DNA of 64,000 nt from Geodermatophilaceae bacterium NBWT11 (GCA_014218215.1 CP043652.1:4340001-4404000), one strand, 5' to 3'; shown: positions 1 to 8,789, counted from the stretch's first letter. Program-made: numbers and translations. Notes: generated from the letters alone by a model not told the origin.

Positions 1-1731
1 GGTGAGCCCCGGCAGGACCGGGGCGAGGAACACCCCGCACGGCAGCCCGGCGTCCCGGATGCGGCGGACCAGCTCCAGGCGCGCCTTCGGGGTCGGCACA
101 CCGGGTTCCAGCGAGCGGTGCAGGTCGTCGTCCCAGATGGCCAGCGAGACGCCCATCCCGATCGGCACGTCCCTGCTGGCAGCGGCCAGCAGCGGCAGGT
201 CGCGCTGGGCCAGCGTGCCCTTGGTGAGGATCGAGAACGGGGTGCCCGACCGCGCCAGGGCCTCGATCACCGGCGGCATCAGCCGGTAGCGGCCCTCGGC
301 GCGCTGGTAGGGGTCGGTGTTGGTGCCCAGCGCCACGTGCTCGCGCTTCCAGGACGCCCGGCCCAGCTCGCGCCGCAGCACCTCGGCGATGTTGGTCTTG
401 ACCACGATCTCCTGGTCGAAGTCAGCCCCGGTGTCCAGCTCCAGCCACTCGTGGGTGCCGCGGGCGAAGCAGTTGTGGCTGACCACCCCGTTGGCGATGA
501 AGTCGCCGGTACCGGTGGTGATGTCGTACATGGGCAGCTCGAGGCCCAGAGGCTCGACCGAGGCGACCCGGAGATCGGCATCGCTCTTGATGGCGATGCC
601 GTCGACGGAGCACTTGCGGCGGGTGGCCGGGTCCACCAGGTGGATGAAGCGCATGTGCTCCCGCAGGCCGCCGCGCAGACGGACGTACCCCAACCCGTTG
701 GCGCGCTCGCGGTCCTCCCGGACGACGTCGAAGCCGAAGGCGCGGAAGGCCTCCTCGGTGTGTCGCAGGATCTCCGGATCGCAGTTGGCGACCCGCAGCA
801 CGCCCGCACTCCGAGACCCCTCGGCGTCGAAGACCCCGGCGAGGAAGCCCCGGTGCCACTCCTCGCTCGGTGCGTCAGGCCAGGCCACCAGCTCGCCGAT
901 GCGGTCGTGGTCTGCTGTGCGCTGCGTCCGGATGGCGGTCATGGGCCGACGGACGTCGGTCCCTGCCGTGAACTGGAACCGGTCGGTCCGAACACCCTCC
1001 TCGGCCAACATCGCCTGCGCTCGGTCCAGCGCCTCGACGTCGGCCAAGGCCAGTCGAAAACGGTGGACGACTCGCGTCCTCCCTCCCGGGCCCGCGTACT
1101 CGTAGCGCCCTCGAGTCGCGTCGCCACGGATCATGCCGGCGAGGTAGCCCCGTCGGTGGTCGTCGCAGGACTTGGGTGTCTCGGCGGTCAGCCCGAACCC
1201 GAGGAGCGAGTCGTTCGGGGTGAGGTGCGGCCGCCGGTCAGCTCCGGACGTGGCGCCGGTGACGTGTTTCCAGCCACGGTTGGTGAGGAAGCGGTGGTCG
1301 CCGCTGGCCACGAGTTCGGTCCCGTCGTGCAGCCGCACCCGGTGCCCGGGCTTGCGCGTGCTCCAGTGCGCCAGCACCTCGGTGGTCACGTACCGGCGGT
1401 AGGACCCCACGACCTCGGTGCCGATGATCTGGTCGCCGACCCGCAGGTCGGCGATCCGTCTGGTCCGGCCGTCCGCCATCAGGATGGCCGTGTCCCCCGT
1501 TAGGCAGTACACGCACGCGTGGGAGCAGCCCCGGAACGTGTTGATCGTGTAGGCGAAGGGCATGGCCGAGCCCTTGGGCACGGCGTTCAGCGCGGACTTG
1601 GAGCGCACCTCGTGCAGGGTGAGGCCGGGGAACTCGGGCACCTGGAGGCTGCGCAGCAGGCCGGCCACGGTGGGCAGCCCGGGGAGCGTCTCGGGCTCCA
1701 CGAGGTCGAGCCGTTGGGCGTCCCATCGCAT
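1..1731 (-). CDS. Rv2578c-family radical SAM protein interrupted by an intein (3' end cut by window edge)
   Basis: The frame is open for 577 codons from ATG at 1731 (M-R-W-D) and leaves the window at base 1. The N-terminal extein (residues 1-75) and the C-terminal extein (from residue 421) form a radical SAM enzyme. Its iron-sulfur motif reads C69-SHA-C73-VY-C76, and C76 is also the first residue of an in-frame intein spanning residues 76-420. After splicing the motif would be restored as CSHACVY-CFARGTHEW, with Cys421 as third cluster ligand. Downstream extein segments such as KTNIAEVLRREL and GTNTDPYQ are typical of this family, whose substrate is not established. The last part of the protein lies outside the window. 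Confidence 0.9.
   Translation of the reverse strand, partial: MRWDAQRLDLVEPETLPGLPTVAGLLRSLQVPEFPGLTLHEVRSKSALNAVPKGSAMPFAYTINTFRGCSHACVYCLTGDTAILMADGRTRRIADLRVGDQIIGTEVVGSYRRYVTTEVLAHWSTRKPGHRVRLHDGTELVASGDHRFLTNRGWKHVTGATSGADRRPHLTPNDSLLGFGLTAETPKSCDDHRRGYLAGMIRGDATRGRYEYAGPGGRTRVVHRFRLALADVEALDRAQAMLAEEGVRTDRFQFTAGTDVRRPMTAIRTQRTADHDRIGELVAWPDAPSEEWHRGFLAGVFDAEGSRSAGVLRVANCDPEILRHTEEAFRAFGFDVVREDRERANGLGYVRLRGGLREHMRFIHLVDPATRRKCSVDGIAIKSDADLRVASVEPLGLELPMYDITTGTGDFIANGVVSHNCFARGTHEWLELDTGADFDQEIVVKTNIAEVLRRELGRASWKREHVALGTNTDPYQRAEGRYRLMPPVIEALARSGTPFSILTKGTLAQRDLPLLAAASRDVPIGMGVSLAIWDDDLHRSLEPGVPTPKARLELVRRIRDAGLPCGVFLAPVLPGLT
472..1506 (-). other. LAGLIDADG-endonuclease intein (345 aa) inside the radical SAM gene
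   Basis: This in-frame segment starts at Cys76 with CLTGDTAIL (splicing block A) and has a block-B-like SGDHRFLT. It ends MYDITTGTGDFIANGVVSHN (blocks F and G), followed by a +1 cysteine. The His-Asn end and Cys at both junctions are the residues needed for class-1 splicing. In the middle lie two endonuclease motifs, YLAGMIRGDA and FLAGVFDAEG. The eighth positions, which hold the catalytic acids in this family, are Asp and Glu, so both acids are kept and the endonuclease could be active. The insertion point lies directly before the third cysteine of the iron-sulfur cluster motif, a site where imprecise loss would destroy the enzyme. Confidence 0.9.
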
Positions 1732-1794
1732 GACCCCAGTCGAACACACGTTCGGGCCGATGTCGACGTGCCGGGCCGACCTGTGGACGAACGG

Positions 1795-2091
1795 TCAGGC
1801 CGGCGGTTCCCCGACGTCCAGCCTCGTGACGAGCCCGTCGACGACGGTCAGGGTGTGCTGCACCGTGGTGTCGGACAGCAGGTCGCCGTCGGCGTCGCGC
1901 ACGACCTGGTGCACCGTCACCTCGACGAGGCCGCTGACCCGGCGCACCACCACGGGTGTCACCTGCAGCCGCACCACGCGAGCCTGGTCCCGCAGGTGCG
2001 CCTCGACGGCCCGCCGGCCCCGCAGCCGCCCGCCCGACCAGGGTTCGGGCCAGTCCACCCCCGCCCGCAGCCGCGCCGACAGCGCCGGCAC
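1795..2091 (-). CDS. NTF2/SnoaL-like small protein
   Basis: The product resembles SnoaL/NTF2-fold polyketide-cyclase-like proteins of unknown function (W-x-E-P-W-S-G-G core, alternating beta strands, 98 aa from GTG 2091). The typical first helix (FYADWSAGDV) begins about 13 codons upstream of this GTG. No ATG, GTG or TTG exists there. The true start may be CTG at 2139, which overlaps the stop of the Lrp gene as CTGA and would give 114 aa. The gene follows the Lrp regulator directly on the same strand and is probably co-transcribed with it. Function is unknown. Confidence 0.6.
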   Translation of the reverse strand: MPALSARLRAGVDWPEPWSGGRLRGRRAVEAHLRDQARVVRLQVTPVVVRRVSGLVEVTVHQVVRDADGDLLSDTTVQHTLTVVDGLVTRLDVGEPPA

Positions 2092-2135
2092 GTCACCGGC
2101 GGACCAGTCGGCGTAGAAGGCCGGGACGTCGAGGA

Positions 2136-2600
2136 TCAGAGCGGCGGCCGGTCCTCGTAGAAGGTGGTGAGCACGACCGTCGTCCGGGTGGTGACGTTCG
2201 CTGCGGACCGGATCTCGGCGAGCAGGCCCTCCAGGGCGTCCGGGGAGGCCACCCGCACCTTGAGCAGGTAGCTGTCCGGGCCGGCCACGGAGTGGCAGGC
2301 CTCGATGGCGCCCAGGTGGGCCAACCGGGCCGGGGCGTCGTCGGGCTGGGCCACGTCGATCGGGGTGATGGACACGAAGGCGACCAGCGGCAGTCCGACG
2401 GCCTTGGCGTCGACCTTGGCCGCGTAGCCGGTGATCAGCCCGCGCTGCTCGAGCCGGCGGACCCGCTGGTGCACCGCCGACACCGACAGCCCGACCTTCT
2501 CGGCCAGCTCGGTGTAGCTGGCCCGACCGTCCCGGGCCAGAGCAGCCAGCAGGGCCCGGTCCACGTCGGGCGCGGCGACCTTGGGGTCCAGGGCGGTCAT
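2136..2600 (-). CDS. Lrp/AsnC-family transcriptional regulator
   Basis: The 154-residue product has an N-terminal helix-turn-helix (about residues 12-55, DRALLAALARDGRASYTELA then SVSAVHQRVRRLEQRG) and a C-terminal RAM ligand-binding domain (about 65-145), the layout of the Lrp/AsnC family. These proteins sense amino acids and act as multimers. The ligand cannot be read from sequence. The ATG at 2600 sits 6 bases after TAGTCT (2607-2612), which suggests a leaderless transcript. The gene is divergent from the 5'-3' exonuclease and is followed by an overlapping SnoaL-like gene. Confidence 0.85.
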   Translation of the reverse strand: MTALDPKVAAPDVDRALLAALARDGRASYTELAEKVGLSVSAVHQRVRRLEQRGLITGYAAKVDAKAVGLPLVAFVSITPIDVAQPDDAPARLAHLGAIEACHSVAGPDSYLLKVRVASPDALEGLLAEIRSAANVTTRTTVVLTTFYEDRPPL

Positions 2601-2606
2601 CGGCAG

Positions 2607-2612
2607 AGACTA
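2607..2612 (-). promoter_or_regulatory. Putative leaderless -10 element for the Lrp gene
   Basis: TAGTCT lies 6 bases before the ATG at 2600, the same TANNNT-to-start spacing seen at many genes in this window. Confidence 0.45.
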
Positions 2613-2653
2613 ACCAGCACGTCGGACGGTTCCGCCGGTCGTTGTGAGGCCGT

Positions 2654-2659
2654 TACCGT
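2654..2659 (+). promoter_or_regulatory. Putative leaderless -10 element for the exonuclease gene
   Basis: TACCGT lies 7 bases before the GTG at 2667. There is no ribosome-binding site, so transcription probably starts at or next to the start codon. Confidence 0.45.
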
Positions 2660-2666
2660 CCCCGGC

Positions 2667-3593
2667 GTGACGACGATGCTGCTGGACGCCGCGAGCCTGT
2701 ACTTCCGCGCCTTCTACGGCGTCCCGATGACCGTGGTGACCCCCGACGGCAGGCCGATCAACGCCGTCCGCGGCTTCCTGGACATGACCGCCCGGCTCGT
2801 CGTCGCCCACCGTCCCAGCCACCTGGTGGCCTGCTGGGACGACGACTGGCGCCCGGCCTTCCGCACCGACGCGGTGCCCTCCTACAAGGCCCACCGGCAG
2901 GCCGAGGAAGGGGCCGAGGAGGTGCCCGACGAGCTCGGCCCGCAGGTGCCGGTGCTCGTCGAGGTGCTCGCGGCCTGCGGCATCGCCCGGGTCGGGGCAC
3001 CCGGCTACGAGGCCGACGACGTGATCGGCACGCTGGCCACCCGCGCCGACCGGGACGTCGACGTCGTCACCGGCGACCGGGACCTGTTCCAGCTGGTGGA
3101 CGACGCCCGCGGGGTGCGGGTGCTCTACACCGCCCGGGGCGGGATCGGCGACCTCGACCTGGTCGACGAGGGTGCGGTGGCGGCCAAGTACGGCGTGCCC
3201 GGGAAGGCCTACGCCGACTTCGCCGTGCTGCGCGGCGACCCCAGCGACGGCCTGCCCGGCGTCAAGGGCGTCGGGGAGAAGACCGCGGCAGCACTGATCA
3301 CCGCGTTCGGGGACCTGGCGGGCATCCGGGCTGCGGCGGCCAGGACCACCGTCCCGAAGGCGCCGCTGACCGCCTCGGTGCTCAAGAAGCTGCACGAGGC
3401 CTCGGCCTACCTCGACGTGGCGCCCGCCGTAGTGGAGGTGGTGAAGGACATCGACATGCCCGAGGTGGCCGGCGAGCTGCCCGGTCGGCCCGCCGACCCG
3501 GACGCGCTCACCGCCCTGGCCGAGCAGCACGGGCTGCAGACGTCGGTCCGTCGGCTGGGCGCTGCCCTGGAGTGGCCCGGTTTCACCTTCTGA
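2667..3593 (+). CDS. 5'-3' exonuclease (Pol I-type FEN domain), Rv2090-like
   Basis: This 308-residue protein is a stand-alone PIN/FEN nuclease equivalent to the 5' nuclease domain of DNA polymerase I. It acts on flap or RNA-primer ends in replication and repair. Visible motifs are the N-terminal LLDAASLYFRAFYG, the acidic metal ligands in YEADDVIGTL and VVTGDRDLFQL, and the helix-hairpin-helix GVKGVGEKTAAALI near residue 205. GTG 2667 was chosen because it precedes the conserved start of the fold and sits behind a TANNNT element. A perfect hairpin overlaps the stop codon. Next to DUF4333 and helY it matches the Rv2090-Rv2092c order of mycobacteria. Confidence 0.9.
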   Translation: MTTMLLDAASLYFRAFYGVPMTVVTPDGRPINAVRGFLDMTARLVVAHRPSHLVACWDDDWRPAFRTDAVPSYKAHRQAEEGAEEVPDELGPQVPVLVEVLAACGIARVGAPGYEADDVIGTLATRADRDVDVVTGDRDLFQLVDDARGVRVLYTARGGIGDLDLVDEGAVAAKYGVPGKAYADFAVLRGDPSDGLPGVKGVGEKTAAALITAFGDLAGIRAAAARTTVPKAPLTASVLKKLHEASAYLDVAPAVVEVVKDIDMPEVAGELPGRPADPDALTALAEQHGLQTSVRRLGAALEWPGFTF

Positions 3594-3618
3594 CGGCGGG
3601 CCCGAGGGCCCGCCGTCA
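3591..3618. terminator. Perfect 13-bp inverted repeat between convergent genes
   Basis: TGACGGCGGGCCC (3591-3603) and its exact complement (3606-3618) form a hairpin that includes the TGA of the exonuclease gene. The DUF4333 gene ends 9 bases further on, on the other strand, so this is a likely bidirectional terminator. Confidence 0.75.
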
Positions 3619-3626
3619 GGGGTGTC

Positions 3627-4853
3627 TCAGCCCTCTTGCCAGGTGTAGGCGCCCTCGTCGGAGGTGATCTCGATGGAGATCGTGACGTCCTCGTCGTCGG
3701 CGGTGGTGCCGGTGCACTGGTAGGTCTCCCCCACCGACACGTCCATGTCGTCGGGGCAGGTGAGGTCGACGGCGACGCTCTCCCGCTCCTCGAACTGGGT
3801 GGCGACGTCGCGCTGGACGGCCTGCGGGTCCAGGCGCGTGCCGCCGAGCACGAGCGGCAGGATGATCGCCGCCGCGATGACCACCACGGCCAGCGCGATC
3901 AGCCCGACGATGAGACCGGTGTTGCGCTTCTTGGCCGGCGCACCCTGGTTGCCGCCCTGCCACGAGCCCTGCTGCCCGTACTGCTGACCGGGCCCGGACT
4001 GTCCGTACTGGTTGCTCTGCCCGTACGGGGCCTGCTGTCCGTACGGGCCCTGCTGGCCGTACTGCCCCTGCTGACCAGGCTGCCCGTACTGGCCCTGACC
4101 CGGCTGGCCCGGCTGGCCCGACGGACCGGCCTGGCCGTACTGACCACCCTGTCCGTACTGGCTCGACGTCCCGGCCTGGGGCTGGCCGTAGGACGGCTGC
4201 TGCCCGTACTGGCCCGACGGCTGCTCGTACGAGGGCTGCTGTCCGTACTGGCCCTGCCCCTGCTGGCCCTGCCCGTAGGACGGGTTCTGGCCGTACGGGC
4301 CGGACTGCTGCCCGTAGGACGGCGCACCGGACGCGCTCTGCCCGGGCGAGGACTGCCCCGACGGCGACTGCTGCCCGTACTGCCCGGGGGTCGAGCCGAA
4401 CGGCGGAGGCTGCTGCGGGGAACCGGGCTGCTGGGAACTCGGCTGCTGACCCGCCGCGGACTGCCCGGACCAGCCGGCGGACCCGGCGGCCGAGGACCCC
4501 GTGCGCTCCGGTGCGTCCGAGCCCTGCCCGGACCAGCCGGAGGCCTGCTGGCCCCAGCTGGAGCCCCCGCCCGACGCGCCGGCGGAGGTGGACTGCTCCC
4601 AGCCGGCGGCCGGGGCGTCCTGGCCGGGCTGGCGCAGCGGGATCATCCGGGTCGAGCCGGGGCCCTCGGGGACGTCGTCCTGGGAGGGGTGGTGGGCCTG
4701 CGTGGCCTCGGGCTCTTGGGGTGCGGACGCCGGGGAGGAACCGGACGAGCCGGTCGACGACCCGGACCCGCCCGACCACCACGGCGTCTCACCGGTCTGC
4801 CCGGAGGCGCCGTCCCGGTCCTGCTCGTCGCCACCCTGCGGGGGGTTGGTCAT
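3627..4853 (-). CDS. DUF4333 membrane protein with Gln/Tyr/Gly-rich low-complexity N-terminus (Rv2091c-like)
   Basis: The 408-residue product has three parts. Residues about 1-120 are Ser/Gly/Pro-rich. Residues about 120-305 are a low-complexity tract of repeated QYGQQ/SYGQ units. After a basic KKRNTG stop-transfer, one membrane helix (about 311-332, LIVGLIALAVVVIAAAIILP) leads to a C-terminal extracytoplasmic DUF4333 domain with two cysteines (LTCPDD, YQCTGT) that probably form a disulfide. The role is unknown. The position between the exonuclease and helY matches Rv2091c. A GGGAG ribosome site precedes ATG 4853. Confidence 0.85.
   Translation of the reverse strand: MTNPPQGGDEQDRDGASGQTGETPWWSGGSGSSTGSSGSSPASAPQEPEATQAHHPSQDDVPEGPGSTRMIPLRQPGQDAPAAGWEQSTSAGASGGGSSWGQQASGWSGQGSDAPERTGSSAAGSAGWSGQSAAGQQPSSQQPGSPQQPPPFGSTPGQYGQQSPSGQSSPGQSASGAPSYGQQSGPYGQNPSYGQGQQGQGQYGQQPSYEQPSGQYGQQPSYGQPQAGTSSQYGQGGQYGQAGPSGQPGQPGQGQYGQPGQQGQYGQQGPYGQQAPYGQSNQYGQSGPGQQYGQQGSWQGGNQGAPAKKRNTGLIVGLIALAVVVIAAAIILPLVLGGTRLDPQAVQRDVATQFEERESVAVDLTCPDDMDVSVGETYQCTGTTADDEDVTISIEITSDEGAYTWQEG
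3973..4390 (-). repeat. Degenerate in-frame repeats coding QYGQ units
   Basis: Roughly twenty degenerate short units related to CAGTACGGGCAG repeat in frame within the DUF4333 gene. They change length in steps of whole codons, so the reading frame is preserved. Confidence 0.7.
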
Positions 4854-4983
4854 CGTCGCTCCCTCGGTACACGTGGCACGGCGGTCTGCCGTGGCTCGGC
4901 CTCCTGGCCGGGCACGGCTCGGTCCACTGTCTACTACGCGGCGGGCCAGGGCACCGTGCGAACCGCCCGGTGGGGGCAGGCGG

Positions 4984-7827
4984 TCACCCGCTCACCGCCA
5001 CGGCGACCACGCCCCGGCGGACCCGGCCGACGGCAGCCCGGGCGACCCCGGCCACCGGCTCCTCCGCGACCTTGGCCAGCTGGTCGAGCAGGTCGACGAG
5101 CTGCCGGGCCCAGCGGACGAAGTCCCCGCCGGACAGCTCGGTGCCGGCCTGTTCGGCACCGGACAGCACCCGGTCGAGGGGTTGCCCGTCGGCCCAGCGT
5201 TGGGCGGCCCAGACGAAGCCCAGGTCGAGGTCCCGGCTCGCCGGCACCCCGTGGTCGCTCTCCACGGCGCGGAGCTCCACGTGCACCCGTCGCATGGCGG
5301 CCACCGCCGTCGACACCGGGCCGGTCGGGATGGCCGGCTGGGCCGGGGACTCCCGGCGGGCCTCGAACACCAGCGTGGACACGCAGGCGGCCAGCTGGGC
5401 GGGGTCCAGGCCGCGGAAGGCACCGGCGCGCAGGCACTCGGCGGTGAGCAGGTCGGCCTCGGACCAGATCCGCGACAACCTGCGCCCGGCGTCGGTGACC
5501 ACCGGGGCCTCGACCGCCGGGTGCTGGCCGGGGTCCTCGGCGTCCGCGGCGGACGGCGCGTCGGGCAGCAGGTAGCCCAGCTGTTCCAGGACGTCGCAGG
5601 TCCGGTCGAACTGCCGGGTCAGCGACCCGGTGCGCTCGGCCATCCGGGCCCGCAGCTCGGCGGCCTCCGCCACCGACCGCACCCACCGGTCGGCGCCGCG
5701 GACCCGCTCCTCCCGGTCGGGCAGGGCGTGCACCGGGTGCTGGCGCAGGGCGTGCCGGAGGTCGGTGAGCACCGGGTCCTCCGAGGCGGCCGAGCGCTTC
5801 CGGACCTTGCGGGCGCCCAGGTCGTTCTCCGTCCGGGTGTCGCGCAGGGTGGCCGCGAGCTCCTTGCGGGACCTCGGGCTGCGGTGGTTGAAGTCCTTGG
5901 GCACCCGCACCCGGGCCAGCGCCGCGACCGGGGTGGGGAAGTCGATCGGCCCGAGCCGACCGGCCCAGGTCTCCTCGGTGAGCACCAGCGGCCGGGGGTC
6001 GGCGAGCTCGGTGATGCCGGGGTCCAGCACCACCGCCAGCCCCTGCCGCCGTCCCGAGGGCACCCGGATCACGTCACCGGGGCGCAGTGCGAGCAGCGCC
6101 TCGGCGGCATCGCGCCACTTGCGGGCCTGGGAGTCCCGGGACAGCTCCTTCTCCCGGCTGGAGATCTCCGCACGCATCCGGGCGTAGCCCGCGACGTCGC
6201 CCCGGTCGGTGGAGACCTCGGCCTCCAGCCGGACGGCGTCCTCCTCGTGCCGGGCCGCCGAGCGGGCCAGCCCGACCACGGACCGGTCGGCCTGGAACTG
6301 CGCGAAGGAGGCCCCCAGCAGCTCCCGGGCGTGGTCCCGGCCGAACGAGCCGACCAGGTTGACCGCCATGTTGTAGCTGGGCCGGAAGGACGAGCGCAGG
6401 GGGTAGGTGCGGGTGCTGGCCAGCCCGGCGACGGTGGCCGGGTCGACCCCGGGGGCCCAGACCACGGCGGCGTGCCCCTCGACGTCGATGCCCCGCCGTC
6501 CGGCCCGCCCGGTGAGCTGGGTGTACTCCCCCGGCGTGACCTCCACGTGGGCCTCGCCGTTCCACTTGGTGAGCTTCTCCAGCACCACCGTGCGTGCGGG
6601 CATGTTGATGCCCAGCGCCAGGGTCTCGGTGGCGAAGACGGCCTTCACCAGGCCGCGGACGAAGCACTCCTCGACGGCCTCCTTGAACGCCGGCACCAGC
6701 CCGGCGTGGTGCGCGGCCAGCCCGGCCAGCAGGCCCTCCCGCCACTCCCAGAAGCCGAGCACGTGCAGGTCGGCCTCGGGCAGCGAGCCGGTGTGCCGGT
6801 CGACCACCTCGGAGACCGCGGCCCGCTCGGCCTCGTCGGTGAGCCGCAGCCCCGACCGCAGGCACTGCTCGACGGCGGCGTCGCAGCCCTTGCGGCTGAA
6901 GACGAAGGTGATCGCCGGGAGCAGCCCGGACGTGGCCAGCCGGGAGATCACCTCCGACCGGGACGGCGGGGTGTAGCGGGGCCGCTGGTCCCAGCCGTCC
7001 CGGCCCCGTCGTCCGCCGCCGTGCCAGGAGTCCAGCCGCCGCTCCTGCTCCTTCACGTAGCGGACCAGCTCGGGGTCGACGACGGCCGAGCCGCGCTGGC
7101 GGGCGGTCAGCTCGCGCACCGGGGACTCGGTGCCGGCGACGTGCGCGTCCGGGCGCAACGCGAACAGGTCGAACACCCGGCCGCCGACGAGCATGTGCTG
7201 CCACAACGGGATCGGCCGGACCTCGCTGACCACCACCCGGGTGTCGCCGCGGACGGTGACCAGCCAGTCGGCGAACTCCTCGGCGTTGCTGACCGTGGCC
7301 GACAGCGAGACGAGGGCGACGTCGTCGGGCAGGTGGATGATCACCTCCTCCCAGACCGCGCCGCGGAACCGGTCGGCGAGGTAGTGCACCTCGTCCATCA
7401 CCACGTAGCCGAGCCCGTGGAGCGCCGGGGAGTCGGCGTAGAGCATGTTGCGGAGCACCTCGGTGGTCATGACCACGATCGGTGCGTCGCCGTTGACCGC
7501 GTTGTCTCCGGTGAGCAGCCCGACCTTCTCCGGGCCGTACCGGGCGACGAAGTCGGCGTACTTCTGGTTCGACAGCGCCTTGATCGGTGCGGTGTAGAAG
7601 GCCTTGCGGCCCTCGGCCAGCGCCTTGTGCACCGCGAACTCCCCGACCACGGTCTTGCCGGCACCGGTGGGGGCGCAGACCAGCACGCCCGAGCCCTCCT
7701 CCAGCGCGGCGCAGGCCTCCTCTTGGAACGGGTCCAGGGTGAAGCCGAGGTCGGTGGTGAAGTCCGACAGGAGCGGGTGCTTGCCTCGGCGCCGGGCCGC
7801 GGCGTACCGCTCGGCAGGACTCGACAT
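4984..7827 (-). CDS. helY: DEAD/DEAH-box helicase HelY (Ski2/Mtr4-like)
   Basis: This 947-residue superfamily 2 helicase has an intact motor. It shows Walker A APTGAGKT (about residue 53), the DEVH box DEVHYL, LSAT (motif III), a second RecA domain with INMPARTVV, and motif VI QLTGRAGRRG. A long C-terminal region resembles the Ski2/Mtr4 DSHCT end. Family members unwind RNA or DNA duplexes; the cellular role of HelY in actinobacteria is not settled. ATG 7827 is preferred over GTG 7836 because TACGGT (7835-7840) lies 7 bases before it. The synteny with tatC-tatA-pafC-pafB matches Rv2092c-Rv2096c. Confidence 0.92.
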   Translation of the reverse strand: MSSPAERYAAARRRGKHPLLSDFTTDLGFTLDPFQEEACAALEEGSGVLVCAPTGAGKTVVGEFAVHKALAEGRKAFYTAPIKALSNQKYADFVARYGPEKVGLLTGDNAVNGDAPIVVMTTEVLRNMLYADSPALHGLGYVVMDEVHYLADRFRGAVWEEVIIHLPDDVALVSLSATVSNAEEFADWLVTVRGDTRVVVSEVRPIPLWQHMLVGGRVFDLFALRPDAHVAGTESPVRELTARQRGSAVVDPELVRYVKEQERRLDSWHGGGRRGRDGWDQRPRYTPPSRSEVISRLATSGLLPAITFVFSRKGCDAAVEQCLRSGLRLTDEAERAAVSEVVDRHTGSLPEADLHVLGFWEWREGLLAGLAAHHAGLVPAFKEAVEECFVRGLVKAVFATETLALGINMPARTVVLEKLTKWNGEAHVEVTPGEYTQLTGRAGRRGIDVEGHAAVVWAPGVDPATVAGLASTRTYPLRSSFRPSYNMAVNLVGSFGRDHARELLGASFAQFQADRSVVGLARSAARHEEDAVRLEAEVSTDRGDVAGYARMRAEISSREKELSRDSQARKWRDAAEALLALRPGDVIRVPSGRRQGLAVVLDPGITELADPRPLVLTEETWAGRLGPIDFPTPVAALARVRVPKDFNHRSPRSRKELAATLRDTRTENDLGARKVRKRSAASEDPVLTDLRHALRQHPVHALPDREERVRGADRWVRSVAEAAELRARMAERTGSLTRQFDRTCDVLEQLGYLLPDAPSAADAEDPGQHPAVEAPVVTDAGRRLSRIWSEADLLTAECLRAGAFRGLDPAQLAACVSTLVFEARRESPAQPAIPTGPVSTAVAAMRRVHVELRAVESDHGVPASRDLDLGFVWAAQRWADGQPLDRVLSGAEQAGTELSGGDFVRWARQLVDLLDQLAKVAEEPVAGVARAAVGRVRRGVVAVAVSG

Positions 7828-7867
7828 GTCCTCCACCGTAAGCGCTGCGTACGACGGTCCGGCGGCC

Positions 7868-8779
7868 TCAGCGGCGGCCGGTGCCCACCACGACCAGGGC
7901 GCCGGGGACGACGACGGTGCGCGCCGGCAGCGGGCCCACCGGCTCCCCGTCGGCCCAGGCGGTGAGTCCCTCCCCCGTGGGTCCGGCCGGCTCGAGCACG
8001 ACCTCGGCGGCCCGGTGGGTGCGGACGGCCGGGTGCGCCACGTGGCTGCCGTCGGCCAACCGGGGACGGGTGCGCACCAGGTCCCGCCTCGTCACCGGGC
8101 CGATGACGGTGACGTCGAGCAGGCCGTCCCTCGGGTCGGCGTCCGGGCACATGCGCAGGCCGCCGCCGTAGCAGGCGGTGTTGCCGACGGCGACCAGCGT
8201 GACCTCGAGCTCGTGAGCCACCCCGTCCAGGGTGAGCCGCACCGCGCGCGGGCGCAGCCGGGCGAGCTCGGCCACGATCGCCACGTCGTAGCGGCGGCGC
8301 CCCGTCGGCCAGGTGAGCCGGTCGGCCCGGTCGCTGACCAGGGAGTCGAAGCCGCAGCAGAGCACGGTGGCCCACCACCGGTCGCCGTCCGGCGTGCTCG
8401 TGCGGCCCAGGTCCACCCGGGCGGACCGCCCGGCCAGCAGGTCGGCGGCAGCCGCCCGGGCAGCTGCGACCGGGTCGGCCGGCACGCCGAGGGTCAGGGC
8501 CAGGTCGTCGCCGGTGCCGGCGGGCAGCACGGCGAGCGCGGTGCCGGTGCCGGCCAGGCCCTGGACGGCGGCGTGCACGGCGCCGTCCCCACCGAGGACG
8601 ACGACCGCGGCCACCGAGCCGGCCACCGTGCGCACCGCCGAGGCGGCGGCCGCCCGGTCGGTGGCGGCGAGCTCGTGCACCTCGAGCCCGGCGGCGGTCA
8701 GCGTGGCCCGCACCGGCCCGTGGGCCGCGGTGGCGCGGCCCCTGCCGGCGGCGGCGTTGACCAGCAGGGCGACCCGCAC
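7868..8779 (-). CDS. Diacylglycerol kinase-family lipid kinase
   Basis: The 303-residue protein has the DAGK/sphingosine-kinase catalytic fold. It starts MRVALLVNAAAGRG (nucleotide-binding start), then has LGGDGAVHAAV in the position of the GGDGT motif and the substrate loop LPAGTGDDLA. In the cell it would phosphorylate a lipid such as diacylglycerol with ATP at the membrane. The canonical Thr after GGDG is Ala here, a variation whose effect is unknown. It lies 10 bases downstream of tatC on the same strand, at the end of the tat gene set. Confidence 0.85.
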   Translation of the reverse strand: MRVALLVNAAAGRGRATAAHGPVRATLTAAGLEVHELAATDRAAAASAVRTVAGSVAAVVVLGGDGAVHAAVQGLAGTGTALAVLPAGTGDDLALTLGVPADPVAAARAAAADLLAGRSARVDLGRTSTPDGDRWWATVLCCGFDSLVSDRADRLTWPTGRRRYDVAIVAELARLRPRAVRLTLDGVAHELEVTLVAVGNTACYGGGLRMCPDADPRDGLLDVTVIGPVTRRDLVRTRPRLADGSHVAHPAVRTHRAAEVVLEPAGPTGEGLTAWADGEPVGPLPARTVVVPGALVVVGTGRR

Positions 8780-8789
8780 GTCGGGCGGG

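Noticed and set aside
118-1503. 461-codon plus-strand open frame opposite the intein-containing gene
   Set aside because: It is a GC-bias shadow. The opposite strand encodes recognisable splicing, endonuclease and radical SAM motifs throughout.
3973-4390. CRISPR-like array
   Set aside because: The repeats are degenerate, lack unique spacers and code in frame for QYGQ units.
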